DNA of 64,000 nucleotides from NCBI GenBank assembly GCA_021029095.1, contig JAJOHG010000023.1, forward strand, positions 1-64,000. The letters run 5' to 3'. The translations under genes were made by a program, and so were the position numbers. The DNA is from Phellopilus nigrolimitatus. Taxonomy: Eukaryota; Basidiomycota; Agaricomycetes; Hymenochaetales; Hymenochaetaceae. Below are positions 11,860 through 23,478 of this stretch, piece after piece; the stretch's first letter is position 1; each line of letters begins with the position of its first letter. A model generated the notes under the pieces. It did not search any database. It was not told the origin of the DNA and saw only the letters and a list, made by a program, of their open reading frames with translations.

Positions 11860-13348
11860 ATGTCTTTCTTTGGCGGTGCGCCAAGTACGGCAGGAACAAC
11901 TATCGGCGCAACGAATACGAATGCGAATGAGCCGAAGGATGTTGAAGTATCGGACCCTCCCAGCGACTCGATCAGCTCGCTGGCGTTCTCGTCCGCAGGC
12001 GAGTACCTCGCCGTAGGCAGCTGGAACAACGAAGTACGTCTCTGTGCATGGAGATGTGCTTGGTGCTAACTAGCGCATTGTGGATAGGTACGCATCTATG
12101 AGGTGAACCCCCAGGGTGGCCAGACGCAGGGCAAGGCGATGTATCAGCACCAAGGGCCCGTGCTCGGCGTCTGCTGGAACAAGGTGCGCCTTTCTGTCTT
12201 TGCGTGTGGCTGCTCGCTGAACACTCAAGTCGTGCAGGATGGGAACAAGGTGATTTCGGGTGGTGCGGACAACGCAGCGCGGATGTACGACCTTGCGACC
12301 GGCCAAAGCTCGCAGGTTGCGCAGCATGATGGGCCAATCAAGTGCGTGCGTTGGATAGAGACTCCGCAGGGCGGGATTCTCGCGACAGGCAGCTGGGACA
12401 AGACACTCAAGGTGGGCCGTTTGCCTCTCCATGTTGCATGATATCTCTTGACAAGCGTGTGGCCGATAGTATTGGGACCTGCGCCAGCCGAACCCGATCA
12501 CAACAGTGACCCTCCCGGAGCGCTGCTATTCGATGGACGTCGTGTATCCGCTTATGGTCGTTGGAACTGCGGAACGACATATCCAGATCTACAACCTTAC
12601 GAACCCATCCACGGCATACCGAGTAAGTTGGCTTGTAACTTCATCGACGAGCATGGAAAATTAATAGTCGTCGCAAGACACAAATGTCTCCACTTAAATT
12701 TCAAACGCGTGTCGTGGCATGCTTCCCGTCCGCGGATGGATATGCTGTAGGGAGTATAGAAGGCCGTGTAGCTATCCAGTGCGTTTCTATCTCTTGGTTT
12801 TCAACTTCTGCATATTCATTCGTACTGCACATTAGATATGTGGAAGAGAAGCAGGCAAAGTAAGGTTTTGATTTCTAACGTTCTCAGAGTGTGTTTTTAC
12901 TTTTTGCCCAAACAGTCAAAACTTCTCGTTCAAGTGCCATCGCAAAGAGCAAGCACCGAACGCGAAAGACCAGACACTCGTCTACTCCGTCAATGATATT
13001 ACCTTCCACCCCGTTCACGGCACGTTCTCTACGTCAGGTTCGGACGGTACAGTCAACTTCTGGGACAAGGACGCACGCACGCGTCTGAAGAGTACGTCTA
13101 GGTTTTGCATTCTGCCGTAATTTGTTTTTCTTAGTAGCCTTAAATTCTCTCTCGTGTATTCAGCTTTCGATCCTTCTCCCGGCCCGATCGTCGCGACGGC
13201 GTTCAACCGTACGGGGAACATCTTTGCATATGCGGTTTCGTATGACTGGTCAAAGGGACATACCGGTATGACGACGGGTCATCCAAACAAGATTATGCTG
13301 CATGCGTGCAAGGAAGAGGAGGTCAAAAAGCGTGCGGCCCGAAAGTGA
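11860..13348 (+). CDS. RAE1: mRNA export WD40 protein Rae1/Gle2
   Basis: Rae1/Gle2 is a seven-bladed beta-propeller that binds nucleoporin Nup98 at the pore and serves mRNA export. The ATG at 11860 gives [14 protein letters not shown], the usual fungal start. Blades can be followed across at least seven exons: [57 protein letters not shown]...[16 protein letters not shown], the [10 protein letters not shown] segment, [22 protein letters not shown], then [20 protein letters not shown] and FWDKDART. The last exon has [22 protein letters not shown] and ends [18 protein letters not shown], the conserved Rae1 tail. Introns are 45-70 bp. The family is unmistakable; exact exon edges were read by eye. 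Confidence 0.92.
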
Positions 13349-13849
13349 ACGACATGCAACCTTCCTTCTTTCTTTTTCGCTCTTGAAGTCTTTCTATGGC
13401 CCTGGTGTCGTGTTTTGCGTTTTCCCCCTTTGTAACTGTTTTGGTTCACAACTTCATGTATCGTGCTCATGCACCTCAATGCGTTTCCCTGAAAATGTAT
13501 ATTGCTCGCAACTCATTACTTACTCTTCAAAGGCGATCAATAGCAGAGCATCCTCATTGAAGATGTAATATCTGGAGGTAAGACTCAGAAGGGGAAGCGC
13601 TTGTCGACAGGCGTCCTGCCAAGTTGAAGAAATCAAATAACTGGGAGAGCTGTGCGCGGCTTTTCACGTGGTGATGAGGAGTTACTGTACTTATCAGATA
13701 AGATTTGAAGTTGCCGAGGCACGCCAGTCGCCGTCATGAGTGCGTGAGCCGCCGAGATCGCGGACATTCCTTAAACTTAACTCAACGCTCAATCCCCCAC
13801 TGACAACTTAGAAAGGGCTGGATATTGAGACGGTGTAAGGGCTCTGAGG
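13349..13849. other. Intergenic, RAE1 3' region and ATM1 promoter
   Basis: No gene recognised in about 500 bp. It contains the RAE1 3' UTR and the upstream region of ATM1. Confidence 0.45.
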
Positions 13850-16509
13850 ATGTTGAGCATCTTCCGCTCTCAAGCATTCCGATCTCTGCCGTCGCAATCG
13901 CGGGTCGTTCACCACGGTACCCTGACCGGTTTCTCATGCCTCAGATACAAACCGACGTGGAATCTGCGATGCATGCCGGTGGGTTCTGCTGCAAGTGTGC
14001 GCAGATTTGGAAGCACCAGTAAAAGGAGCACGCCTTCTGAGCCATCCAAGGCCAAAGCAGACAGCTCGGACCCTTCCAAGGTCGCTGCGAAGACCGCGAG
14101 GGATCTAGGTGCCGAGAAGCAAATCAGTCAAGCACAGCAGAGACGGAACGATTGGGCTATCGTCAAACGCCTTCTGGTAAATATATGGCCGCCGGGAGAC
14201 TGGAAGGTTAGGAGCAGGGTTATATTGGGGTTTGGCCTGCTAGTAGCGGGCAAGGTGTGTCGATCTGTCACTTTCACGACCACAGGACCATTCCTGATGT
14301 GAATTCAACACAGGTTCTGAATGTGCAGGTACCGTTGCTATTCAAAAACATCATCGATTTCCTCAACGTCGAGATAACAGCGGACTCTACGGTGTGGGTA
14401 TTGGCTGGATCATTAATTTTGGGATGTTCGTCGAACTCCAAGCTTTTCATAGTTAGGAGGAACTGATCATAGTGTCCAGATGGTGCCGCTCGAATCGGAG
14501 CCACGCTTTTCTCGGAGCTGCTCAATGCCGTATTTGCCAATGTCGGCCAGGCTGCCGTTCGCAGAGTCGCCAGAGAGACTTTCGAGCACCTTCTGAATCT
14601 TGATCTTAAATTCCATCTTTCACGCCAAACCGGAGGCTTAACCCGTGCGATCGATCGCGGGACAAAGTATGTAATTGCGCTTTTTTTGAAATTGGTGCCA
14701 AACAACCTTTTTGTGTAGGGGAATCACTTTTATCTTGCAATCGGTATTATTCCGAATAGTACCGACGGCTCTCGAAATATCCATGGTTTGCGGTATCTTG
14801 GTAAAACTATGCTCCTCTCATTGTCTGGGAATTTTGTTGAGTTTTTCCTCTACGGTAGACCTATAAGTTTGGCTGGGACTATGCTGCTGTGGTAGCTGCA
14901 ACCATGCTTGCATATACTTGGTTTACGGTGCGGACAACTTCGTGGAGGTGAGTATAACTTGTCCATTTTAACCCAATATTCTCTTTCCTTATCGTCTTCA
15001 GGACCCAATTCCGACGCGATGCAAATAAGGCAGATAACAAAGCAGCGACCGTAGCCGTCGACTCTCTTATCAATTATGAAGCCGTTAAAGTATGTATCTT
15101 GTTTTCGGAGTAGAAGGGGAAAAACAAACTGACAGCTTACTTTCAAAGAACTTCAATAATGAGACATTTGAATTGGCACAGTACGACAAGCATCTCGCTT
15201 CGTACGAAAAATCGTCGATCAAGATTACTACCTCGCTTGCCTTCCTGAACTCCGGACAAAATGCCATTTACTCGAGTGCGCTCACGCTCATGATGTTCTT
15301 GGCCGCGCAGGGTGTAGTCAATGGTACCATGACCGTTGGCGACCTCGTAATGGTGAACCAGCTTGTTTTCCAGCTGTCACTTCCTTTGAACTTCCTCGGA
15401 ACGATATACCGCGAAATGCGTCAGAGTCTGCTCGATATGGAGGTCTTATTCAATCTTCAGACAGAGCACACACCGCCTCCAGTAATTACATACCTACTTG
15501 ATTTTAGTGTTCTGCGCTAATCAGCTACGCTCAATTATTAGGACAAACCTGACGCGAAGCCGCTCGTCCTCAGCGGCGGCTCCATTCGCTTCCAGAACGT
15601 CGGCTTCGGTTACCACGCTGACCGGCCTATTTTCCGCAACCTCTCCTTCACGGTACCCGCAGGGAAGAAAGTCGCGCTTGTCGGGCCATCCGGCTGCGGC
15701 AAGTCAACCGTCTTCCGGCTGCTCTTCCGCTTCTACGATCCTACGGCAGGGCGCATCCTGATCGACGACCAGGATATCCACGAGTTGCAGCTCGACAGCG
15801 TTCGCAGGGCCATTGGCGTCGTCCCACAGGACACACCGATGTTCCACGCGGACATCATGCACAACATCCGCTACGGCCGCCTGGACGCGAGCGAGGATGA
15901 GGTCGTGGAGGCCGCGAAACGCGCGAATGTGCACGCAACGGTTGAGCGTCTTCCGGAGGGGTATAAGACAACTGTCGGAGAGCGTGGGCTGATGATTTCT
16001 GGGGGAGAGAAGCAGCGGTTGGCTGTTGCGAGAGTTCTACTGAAGGACCCACCAATTCTCTTCTTCGATGAAGCGGTATGCGTTTCTATCATCAAAAGCG
16101 AATGCAGAAGTTTGACATAAGCGCATTCATTCCTATAGACATCTGCACTAGATGGTCGTACTGAGACAGAATTGATGAAGAACATCAACAGCATTCTCCT
16201 CGACAAGAGACGGACAAGTATTTTCATTGCTCATCGGTGCGTCGCAATCCTTCCCATTCTATACGCAAATTGTCTGACTTCAGGTTCTCGCATTACGATC
16301 GCAGTCTCCGCACCGTCGTCGAAGCCGATCTCATCCTCGTCTTCAACCAAGGCGAAGTCGTTGAACAAGGCACACACCAGGAACTTCTCGAAAAAGGCGG
16401 GTTATACTATGACATGTGGCTCGAGCAGGCATACCAGGGCGACTCCGAGCCGGAGGCGGATTCACAGGACGAAGAGCAGCGACGGCCAGAGGAGACGAAG
16501 AATGTGTAG
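13850..16509 (+). CDS. ATM1: Mitochondrial ABC exporter of the ATM1 family
   Basis: ATM1 is a homodimeric half-transporter of the inner mitochondrial membrane that exports a glutathione-linked sulfur species needed for cytosolic iron-sulfur proteins. The N-terminus [20 protein letters not shown] is Arg/Ser-rich and lacks acidic residues, fitting a mitochondrial presequence. The membrane domain shows [72 protein letters not shown] and [17 protein letters not shown]. The ATPase domain has Walker [10 protein letters not shown], the Q-loop VVPQDTPMF, signature [16 protein letters not shown], Walker B ILFFDEA, D-loop SALD and switch His IAHR. The intron after IAHR ends at the AG just before CTCCGCACC, giving the expected [11 protein letters not shown]. 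About nine introns are present and the gene looks intact. Confidence 0.92.
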
Positions 16510-16725
16510 TAGGAACGTAGAATTAGAGATACGCAGCTTTGCATACCACTTAATTTATAGACTCTTATCTTATATGGTTCAATGTTGAATGTATTCTCCG
16601 TTCTTTATCATACACGATTTGATTAACATACCGCGCTAGGTCAAAAGACGTACATGTCATCATATTGCTGTATCGCTTATTGTTGGCTAGAATCCCCTAG
16701 AAAAAATAAATGGATGGAATGCTTG
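16510..16725. other. Convergent 3' intergenic (ATM1 / LRR gene)
   Basis: Short AT-rich stretch between the stop codons of two convergent genes; nothing else seen. Confidence 0.4.
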
Positions 16726-19495
16726 TCATTCAATCCGGCCGCGCAGCCAGCTTAGAAGCCCTTTGGTCCCTGGTGTAGCATGAGCGGGAGATAATAGACA
16801 TGCAAGATCAGAAGCTTACCCTCTCTTTCCCAAACCTTTCTGGGGGGCACGCGGAACCTACGGATAATTGCCAAACATAAGTGCTTCTTCATCGGTAGGA
16901 GGCATACTTAGCACTCACGTATTTCCATCCACCAGAAGCACATCCATCGGCAACAGACCCAACGTTACGGGGAGCTTCGAAATCTCGTTATCGCGTATAT
17001 CGAGTTCCTCGAGACGCCACTCCGGCACCTGTCGGTTGCCGCGGAATAGCTCTGTGACACTCTCAAAGGCTTCCAGCGCCGTCAGACGGTTCCCGCGCAG
17101 CCGAAGGACCTTCAATCCCCTTCGCCGGCTTTCAGAAGGGACGAGAAAGCACTCGAGCGCAGACGAAGACAACCCATCTGATGTGAGTATGTTGTATGAG
17201 AGGTCGAGGACACTGAGCACGGGGAACGCGTCTGCGAGCAGTTCGAGGAGACCTTTTCTTTGCGAAACCGGCGTCCCTCCGCCTTCAGGCTCTTGGCTCA
17301 AGGAAACCGAGTCGCCTAACGCGCAGCCTTCAAGGCACAGCTCATCGAGACGTGGAAGCACACCTGCTGTGGATTGTGCTGTAGCAAGAAAGGACGCGGA
17401 AGGGAAGCTAAATGTTGGGTCCGCACGACGATTGCTTAGGTTTAACACGCGCAGCTTCGTAGCGAAATCTTCTCGTGCGATGACCGCGAGCGGGAGCGTT
17501 GGCGCGGGGACAAGTAGGTCCTCTGGTGTCCTGCCTTTCTGGGGAGTCGCTATAAGGGAGAAAGCGCGTGCATGAGCACGTGTCGGAGGTGCCGACGGCG
17601 GGAGTGTCAGTGTCAGCGTTGCAGCGTCGTAGTACACCGAGCTCGCGAGGGAAAGAGAAGCACTAGGCGATCTCGATTCGGCTGGATCTGTGGGTGTGGA
17701 TGCTTTGGCGGCATTCGCGGCCTGCTGTGCGCGTAGCCGTCGGCGACCGCCTTCTGTCAGTAACCCTTGTTCAGCCTCAATTTCCCATTGTTCCTTTTCA
17801 ACAACTTTCGGACGAGAGACTGCGCTTTTTGGTTGAGATGCAGTTGTCGATGGAGCAGTGACGGCAACATGGGCTCGTCTGTGCCCCCCTTCGGATGTGA
17901 GACCTTGCTCCGTCTCAATTTCCCGAGTCTCCTTTCCAGTCTGCGCAGGTTGCTTGTCAGTATCCGCTCTGATGAAGCTCTTTTTCTTCTTCAAGTAATT
18001 TTTCTCCGCCTCGATCTCCCAGGCTTCTCTTACAACTTTTTTACCGACAGCAATGCGCAGCTCACCCGGACTAGGCGGTGCTGTGGTAATTTGGAAACTC
18101 AGACCTCCGCTGCGTGGCGATTCAGCGAAGAATGCACGGACGGCTTGCTCTGTAACGTCCGTCTCGCTGATGTCTAGAAGCTGTAGCCTCGAAAATTTCA
18201 CGGGTGGACGATGAATGAAAGATTCATTTGTGAGTCCAGTATGCTCCATATGAACCTCTTGCAAATTCTCCAGCTTCGCAAGCACAGTGAACAGGTCTTG
18301 AGATTTTCCGAGAGGATTGTGCGCCAGTGTCAGGTACTTGATCGCAGATGGCAGGTGGGATGTATCGATAGAGGCAGACGTAATTTTGTTGTGGCCAAGA
18401 TCTAGGACATGCAAGTTGGGCAATGGCTTGATCGCTCGGCTGACTTCCGGCTGGAAGAAAGCGCCAGTATCCACAGACTCTGGCAGGTCTACCGGATCAT
18501 TGAATCGCGAAAATGGTAGGGACGTGAGTTGATTGTGCGCGAGATTCAGCGTGGCGAGTGCCGGTAAGGAGAATAGTGGAGGTGGTATTGCAGTGAGATT
18601 GTTGTTAGAAACATCGAGCGTCGTCAAACAAGCCAGAATCGACAGCGATGCGGGCAAAGTAGAAAGTCGGTTGTTGTGAAGCTACTTAAACAATTATAAA
18701 AGACTGATAAAGAAAAGAGAAAAAATTGAGCGAGGCTCACATCAACGACTTTCAGACTCCCGAAAAGCGAGAGTTCCGGCTGTAGAGCAACTATTTCGTT
18801 ACTACGTGCTTTCAAAACCATAAGATCTTGTGCCTCAAACCATGATGGCTGCTGTTTATTTTGCCTATTTCGCTTGGGCGCATCATCAACAGGATAATCA
18901 GGTTCCGTGACGGAATCCAAAGGCTTCGGAGTGACCCCCAGATGAACCTCAAATAAACAAGAAGGAATGCAGACGAGGGAGCGCGATGAAATGTTGAAAT
19001 TACCTCAACGAATGAAATATATGGGGTTAGGTGAATCTGCCAAGCGTACATGAGGCGAGCTCACTGACCTGTACTTCGAGCGCGTTCGACCGTCTCGCGA
19101 ATACTCCATCTACCCAGATCGTTCACATCTTCCTCGACATCCTTTGACTTTTCAACTACTAAGTCATCATCTCCGCCAAAGGTGCTGAGAAGCACGCCGC
19201 CGGAATTATTCTGCGTCGCCTGTGCTTTCTTTGCTTCGGCTCTCCTAAGCGCAATCTGTTCCTTCAAACTGAGCCTTGCTGTCGATGACTTTTCTTCTGT
19301 CTCTTTCCTACGAGGACTTGGGGCACGCTTGGCTGTACTCGAGTGTGGAACGCGAAGCCCAGATGGAGTATTCGGTGTGGGAGCCTTAGTCTGAGCCCCA
19401 TTCGTCGACGAGGTCGACGCATGGTACTGATTGCGAAGAGAGCCCGTTGAGACTGCTGGTCGAGGAACGCGGGACATGATTGGTTTAGCAAACAA
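16726..19495 (-). CDS. Leucine-rich-repeat protein, LRRC40-like
   Basis: This is a long LRR protein, about 790 residues. The first exon (19061-19495) is a basic low-complexity region starting MFAKPIMSRVPRP; the second Met at 19477 is an equally good start. The following exons carry the repeat array: LFGSLKVVDLHNNRL, CLTTLDVSNNNLTAIP, ALATLNLAHNQLTSLP, NLHVLDLGHNKIT and YLTLAHNPLG. A middle part has three related EKEQWEIEAEQGL-type segments. Further repeats follow, up to LDIRDNEISKLP. Two small 3' exons give FRVPPRKVWEREG and TKGLLSWLRGRIE before TGA at 16726; this tail is the conserved signature of eukaryotic LRRC40 homologues. Function in fungi is poorly defined; LRR proteins mostly act as protein-binding scaffolds. 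Confidence 0.85.
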
Positions 19496-19621
19496 GATGG
19501 AGAAAGAAAGACCTTGAGAAAGTGTTCAGCCGTCAAAACACGAGCGTGTCGATCTCGAATCACACGGATCACAGTCGAAGTGCCGAACAGAGCTGCAGGC
19601 TCTGCTTGAACGTCGACCACG
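19496..19621. promoter_or_regulatory. Compact bidirectional promoter
   Basis: Only 126 bp separate the start codons of the minus-strand LRR gene and the plus-strand RAI1 gene, so both must share this promoter region. No specific element can be named. Confidence 0.6.
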
Positions 19622-21204
19622 ATGAGTTCCACGAAGCGCAGCTTTGATCAAGTGGAAGAGTCTGGACGTGAACAACGCTCGCCAATACGGCGTCGAATTG
19701 ACGGCGAAGAACAAACAAACAAAATTCATTGTATCGGGTTTCCAACTGCTGCACCTCGTCATACGCCTGCTTTCCAGTATCCCAACCAGCTTGTTACATT
19801 CTCTTACTCACCCTCTCGAACTCTCGAATTCTCAAACAATGCGATGAAATACTTCACGCATCCGCCTCACAATGCCGATCTCACATATGCGTACGAGACG
19901 TGGATTAAAAGGCCAGAGGAACGGGGAAGGCTAGACGGACTTCTGACAGCTTGCCTTAGCGACGAAGTTTCTCCCGAGAGACAGAGAGCGAATGTTGTCT
20001 CTTGGAGAGGCGTTATGACAAAGTGAGATGCTCTTGAGATCAAAATGCTTTAAATATCATACTGATATTCAACGTGAGAGAATACTGACAGCACCCTACG
20101 AAGAGCGAGACGGCTGGCTTCTCAATGTTATGTGTGTGAATGACACGCTTTACTTTGAGGAACATCTAAGCAGCCAGAAATTAAAAGAAAAGTGGGCTGA
20201 TAGATTTTTCGTTACGGCACCTGAACTCATTTGATGTACCAGGGAGAACATGACGGATAGAAATCGTTTGCAATCTTACTTCGGATACGCTTTTGAATCG
20301 TATTGCACCTCCGCCACTCCCGATCCTGGACATGATCCTGGCCGCCTTCCTAACGGCTGGAGCGGGAATATCGACACAAATGTTCAATGGTGTAGTGTAG
20401 TGAAGACGAAGTTAGGCGACAGTAGAATGATCATAGGCGGAGAGGTTGATTGTGTCGAAGGTTGGCGTAGCGATTTATCTCTTTTAGGGTTAAGATTCTC
20501 ATCGTGTTCTCCAGGAAGATACACCGGCCAGCCGAATACTTTTGTCGAGCTCAAGACCTCTCTCACAATAAGGGGACCACAAGATGAAGCAAGATTTGAA
20601 AAGTAAGTTATCTAAATAGTCAAAGATACACTTACTCATTGTTCTTTTTCACAGGAAGCTGTTGAAATTCTACTTCCAATCATTCCTCCTGGGCGTTCCG
20701 GTATGCACAAGCTTTGCATATAGCTGAGTTTAAATGAGAACTTTTAAACAGGAAATAAAAGTCGGCTTCAGAACGCCTGCAGGGCGCCTCAAGGATCTGC
20801 AGTCATTCAAAACCGTTCAGCTTCCGCGACTCGTTCGTGGGAAGCCGGGAGCCTGGGATCCCAATATCTGCCTCGACTTTGGCAGTCGCTTCATAATATT
20901 TCTCAGGTCGATTATTGACGACTGGGATATGGGCTCCTCTGGATCTTCCCCTTCATCGTCATCTGACATACTTTCCGAATCTCGTGCAGCAGGGAGGAAG
21001 TCACGCTCGAAAGAGGAATGCGTTTGGAGGGTAACCTTCGTTCCTGGCAGGGGTCCTGAAGTCGTGCTACTTGACGACGCTGGTGTCGCGGATGTACGGA
21101 ACGGAGAAGACCGGGTCGGCTTCCTGCCTACTTCTTATTGGGATAAAGTATCGGCAAGAGCGAGCGAGAGTAAAGCCAAGGATGACAGAAAGAAGAGCAC
21201 TTAG
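19622..21204 (+). CDS. RAI1: RAI1/DXO family decapping nuclease
   Basis: Rai1 binds the nuclear exonuclease Rat1 and removes incomplete or non-canonical 5' caps by pyrophosphohydrolase and decapping activity. The ATG at 19622 gives MSSTKRSFDQVEESG; the exon continues YPNQLVTFSYSPSRTLEF, DLTYAYETWIKRPEERG and ANVVSWRGVMTK. Later exons give LTAPYEERDGWLLNVM, GYAFESYC, then the metal-binding motifs GGEVDCVEGW (the family's E-x-D) and FVELKTSL (the E-x-K motif), followed by RFEKKLLKFYFQSFLLGVPEIKVGFR. The C-terminal exon has CLDFGSRFIIFL and an Arg/Ser-rich tail. Catalytic residues are all present. The gene is divergent from the LRR gene with only 126 bp between. Confidence 0.92.
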
Positions 21205-21517
21205 ATGTGCGCCGGGCCACACGCTCCTAGCCGATCGCGTCTCAGTGAGGTTAGGCCAAGTTTATTTGATCAGCTTGGGCCTCAAGCAATCCAGTCCTCC
21301 TTCACCGTTGAATCGGCAGCAGCACTCAGCGATGGTTTACAAAGAACGGAGACATGTACTACGGTTTACCTCTTTTCCGTCGTATTCGCCAGTCCTCGTT
21401 TTGAGACGTCGTATATGGGTTTCGTGACTTCCTCCTGCCGCCGCCACCTTACCATACGTAGCCATATTGCCGAGCCACATGCGCTTAGACACCTTATTGT
21501 TCCCTGAAGGCTGCAGG

Positions 21518-21525
21518 TATATAAA
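21518..21525 (+). promoter_or_regulatory. TATA box candidate
   Basis: TATATAAA lies about 300 bp upstream of the chosen start of the CxxC-protein gene and 30-60 bp upstream of a CT-rich stretch typical of fungal transcription starts. The gap suggests a 5' UTR, possibly with an intron. Confidence 0.45.
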
Positions 21526-21825
21526 GCTTTCTTCAACCCTTTTGCCTTTTTCCCATTCTTCCCGCTTCTCGCTCTTCATACCTTTATTACTTCGAAGTCC
21601 ATTTGCAGCTCTTTTGAGCCCTTACTTTCATTGATTCTCTTTTCCGGTACGTTACAATTTATCTTGTTTGACAGTCAACGAGCAATTCTGATAGGCAGTG
21701 TTAGCCCGTTGAACGAGCGATATACAATCATCATTAAATGTCAACAATCTTTTATTCACTACTCAGGTTCGTCTGCTGCACTGTTTCCTACATCTTTAAG
21801 TGTAGGCTTTGCTTACCTTCTTTCC

Positions 21826-22423
21826 ATGCGAAGGATGAGGATCCCGTTCTTTCAGAAACCCAAACCGACTTCTACTCTCTGTCGAGAGAATCCCAAGAAA
21901 TACCCCAACTTCAAGTGTGGAGAAAGACCAACTGATTTCAGAGAGATGCCAATGAGCAAAGGACCCGATGCTGTCCACGCAAACCGAAGGGGCGCTCCGT
22001 ACTTTCGCACTGACATCGAGCGGATGCGCGCGACTGACGCACGCGAGGAAAGTACAGTGCTTGCGCAGAGCACGAACTTGAAGCGTCGGAACGCCAAGTA
22101 CGGTGACGATAAGTGGTTGCGCGTCCTCCGCTGCAATGTCTGCGATTTTCACAGCATCTGTCCAGACGTCGCTGGTCCCGCGCGTTGCCAGAACTCTTTT
22201 TATGGAAGCCGATGTCCTGGGGTCTTTCGTGTCACGGAACGCGATGCGCAGAGGATAAGAAACACGCCCATGAGCCAGCGCGTGCACTATGAGAATTATA
22301 GCGACATCTACGACCGCGACTTCATACGCAAGACGAATAGGTGGGTGGCTCTTTTGCGACTACTTCTGTAGAGGAGACGTGCTGACTGACCGATGTAGGG
22401 AAAGAGCGATGGCTTTGAAGTGA
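21826..22423 (+). CDS. Unknown protein with Cys-rich (CxxC) core
   Basis: I do not recognise the family. The ATG at 21826 gives MRRMRIPFFQKPKPTSTLC; the frame is open further upstream to 21631, and another ATG at 21738 could be used with splicing. The product is about 180 residues, basic, with VLRCNVCDFHSICPDVAG and ARCQNSFYGSRCPGVFRV. The spacing C-x2-C-x5-C...C-x7-C suggests a zinc-binding ribbon. A good GT..AG intron (22341 to about 22398) joins KTNR to ERAMALK and a TGA at 22421-22423. The clean intron and the TATA box upstream support a real gene. A DNA- or RNA-binding role would be only a guess. Confidence 0.6.
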
Positions 22424-22813
22424 AAGACCTCTCGCTTTCTTCGAAGTTGAGGGTCCCATGACTCATGAGTTTTATTGGTGCGCGGAACGTGTTACATCAG
22501 GTTGGGGGTTGCTTCCGCGGTGCGGTGTGCTTGGGAGATGCGTATTCAGATATACTCGTTCAGCGAACGGAAATGGTAGTAATACTGAAGCGCGAGCCTG
22601 CTGATCATTATTAAGATGTTCTGGCCTTTGTGGAGGCTACACAGGTGGGTCAGAGAAGTCTTCGCCTGTTTTTGGAAAGCCAAGCTCTCCCAAAAAGCTA
22701 TTATGTGAACATGCATGGAGAAGGGGTGGTTGGAGCCCACGCACAGCAATTTCAGACAGCATAAGCATAAACAGGGACACAAAAATAACTACAGCTATAG
22801 ATCGATGATTCGG
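22424..22813. other. Intergenic up to the transposon insertion
   Basis: No gene recognised. Small frames here lack motifs. The stretch ends at the 8-bp target duplication of the large DNA transposon. Confidence 0.4.
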
Positions 22814-22821
22814 ATGCCGTG
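22814..22821. repeat. Left target-site duplication ATGCCGTG
   Basis: ATGCCGTG directly precedes the terminal TAGGGCTCCG and recurs directly after the opposite terminus at 28211-28218. Confidence 0.85.
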
Positions 22822-23065
22822 TAGGGCTCCGCAACGTACCCGTATATACGAAATACGGTACGGTCACGTACCAGTATCGTAATGCTGTCTGAGGGTCTAA
22901 AATACTGTCACGTATATACGGGACCGTACACGTATTGAAACTGTATAATACGTCTATATACGTTCGTAATACGTGATACGTGACATTACACCCATACTAT
23001 CTAACTAAAAGCGTAGGACCATGCAGTACATACCTCTAATTAGGTATTATAGTCTCCCTTATTGC

Positions 23066-23073
23066 AAATAATA
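23066..23073. repeat. Target-site duplication AAATAATA (left) of nested element
   Basis: AAATAATA precedes the nested element's CACCTGTGACC terminus and recurs at 27628-27635 directly after the other terminus. Confidence 0.8.
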
Positions 23074-23478
23074 CACCTGTGACCCTATCCTACTGTTATC
23101 TAACTAGGCACGAGTTCTGGGTGCCAACTCGCGCCTAGTTAGGCCCTTTAGCAGCTACCTGCTCATACTGCGAATAATACTGCGAATAATTGCTGGAAAT
23201 ATAACAAAGCTGACAAGGGCCGTGGGGACCGGCTTCTCGACATCGCCGCCGGCTTCGCTACCATGCGCGGATCGCCTGCGCTGCCCGCGCCGATGATCCA
23301 CGCGACTTCGCGTCGCCATCAACACGCGCCACCGGCTGCCCGCCGGCTTCCCTCGCTGCCCGCGACACCGACACAGTCGTGCTCGTCATGCCGCACGACG
23401 AGCACAACTATCTCCCTCAATTCTTCACCAATTCCCTTCATTTCTTTTGCATCATACGTGTATTTTAGAGTAGATTAA
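23074..23478 (+). repeat. Left terminal inverted repeat of nested element
   Basis: Matches 27226-27627 in reverse complement with scattered substitutions. Near its outer end is an internal hairpin, CTAACTAGGC...GCCTAGTTAG. Confidence 0.85.
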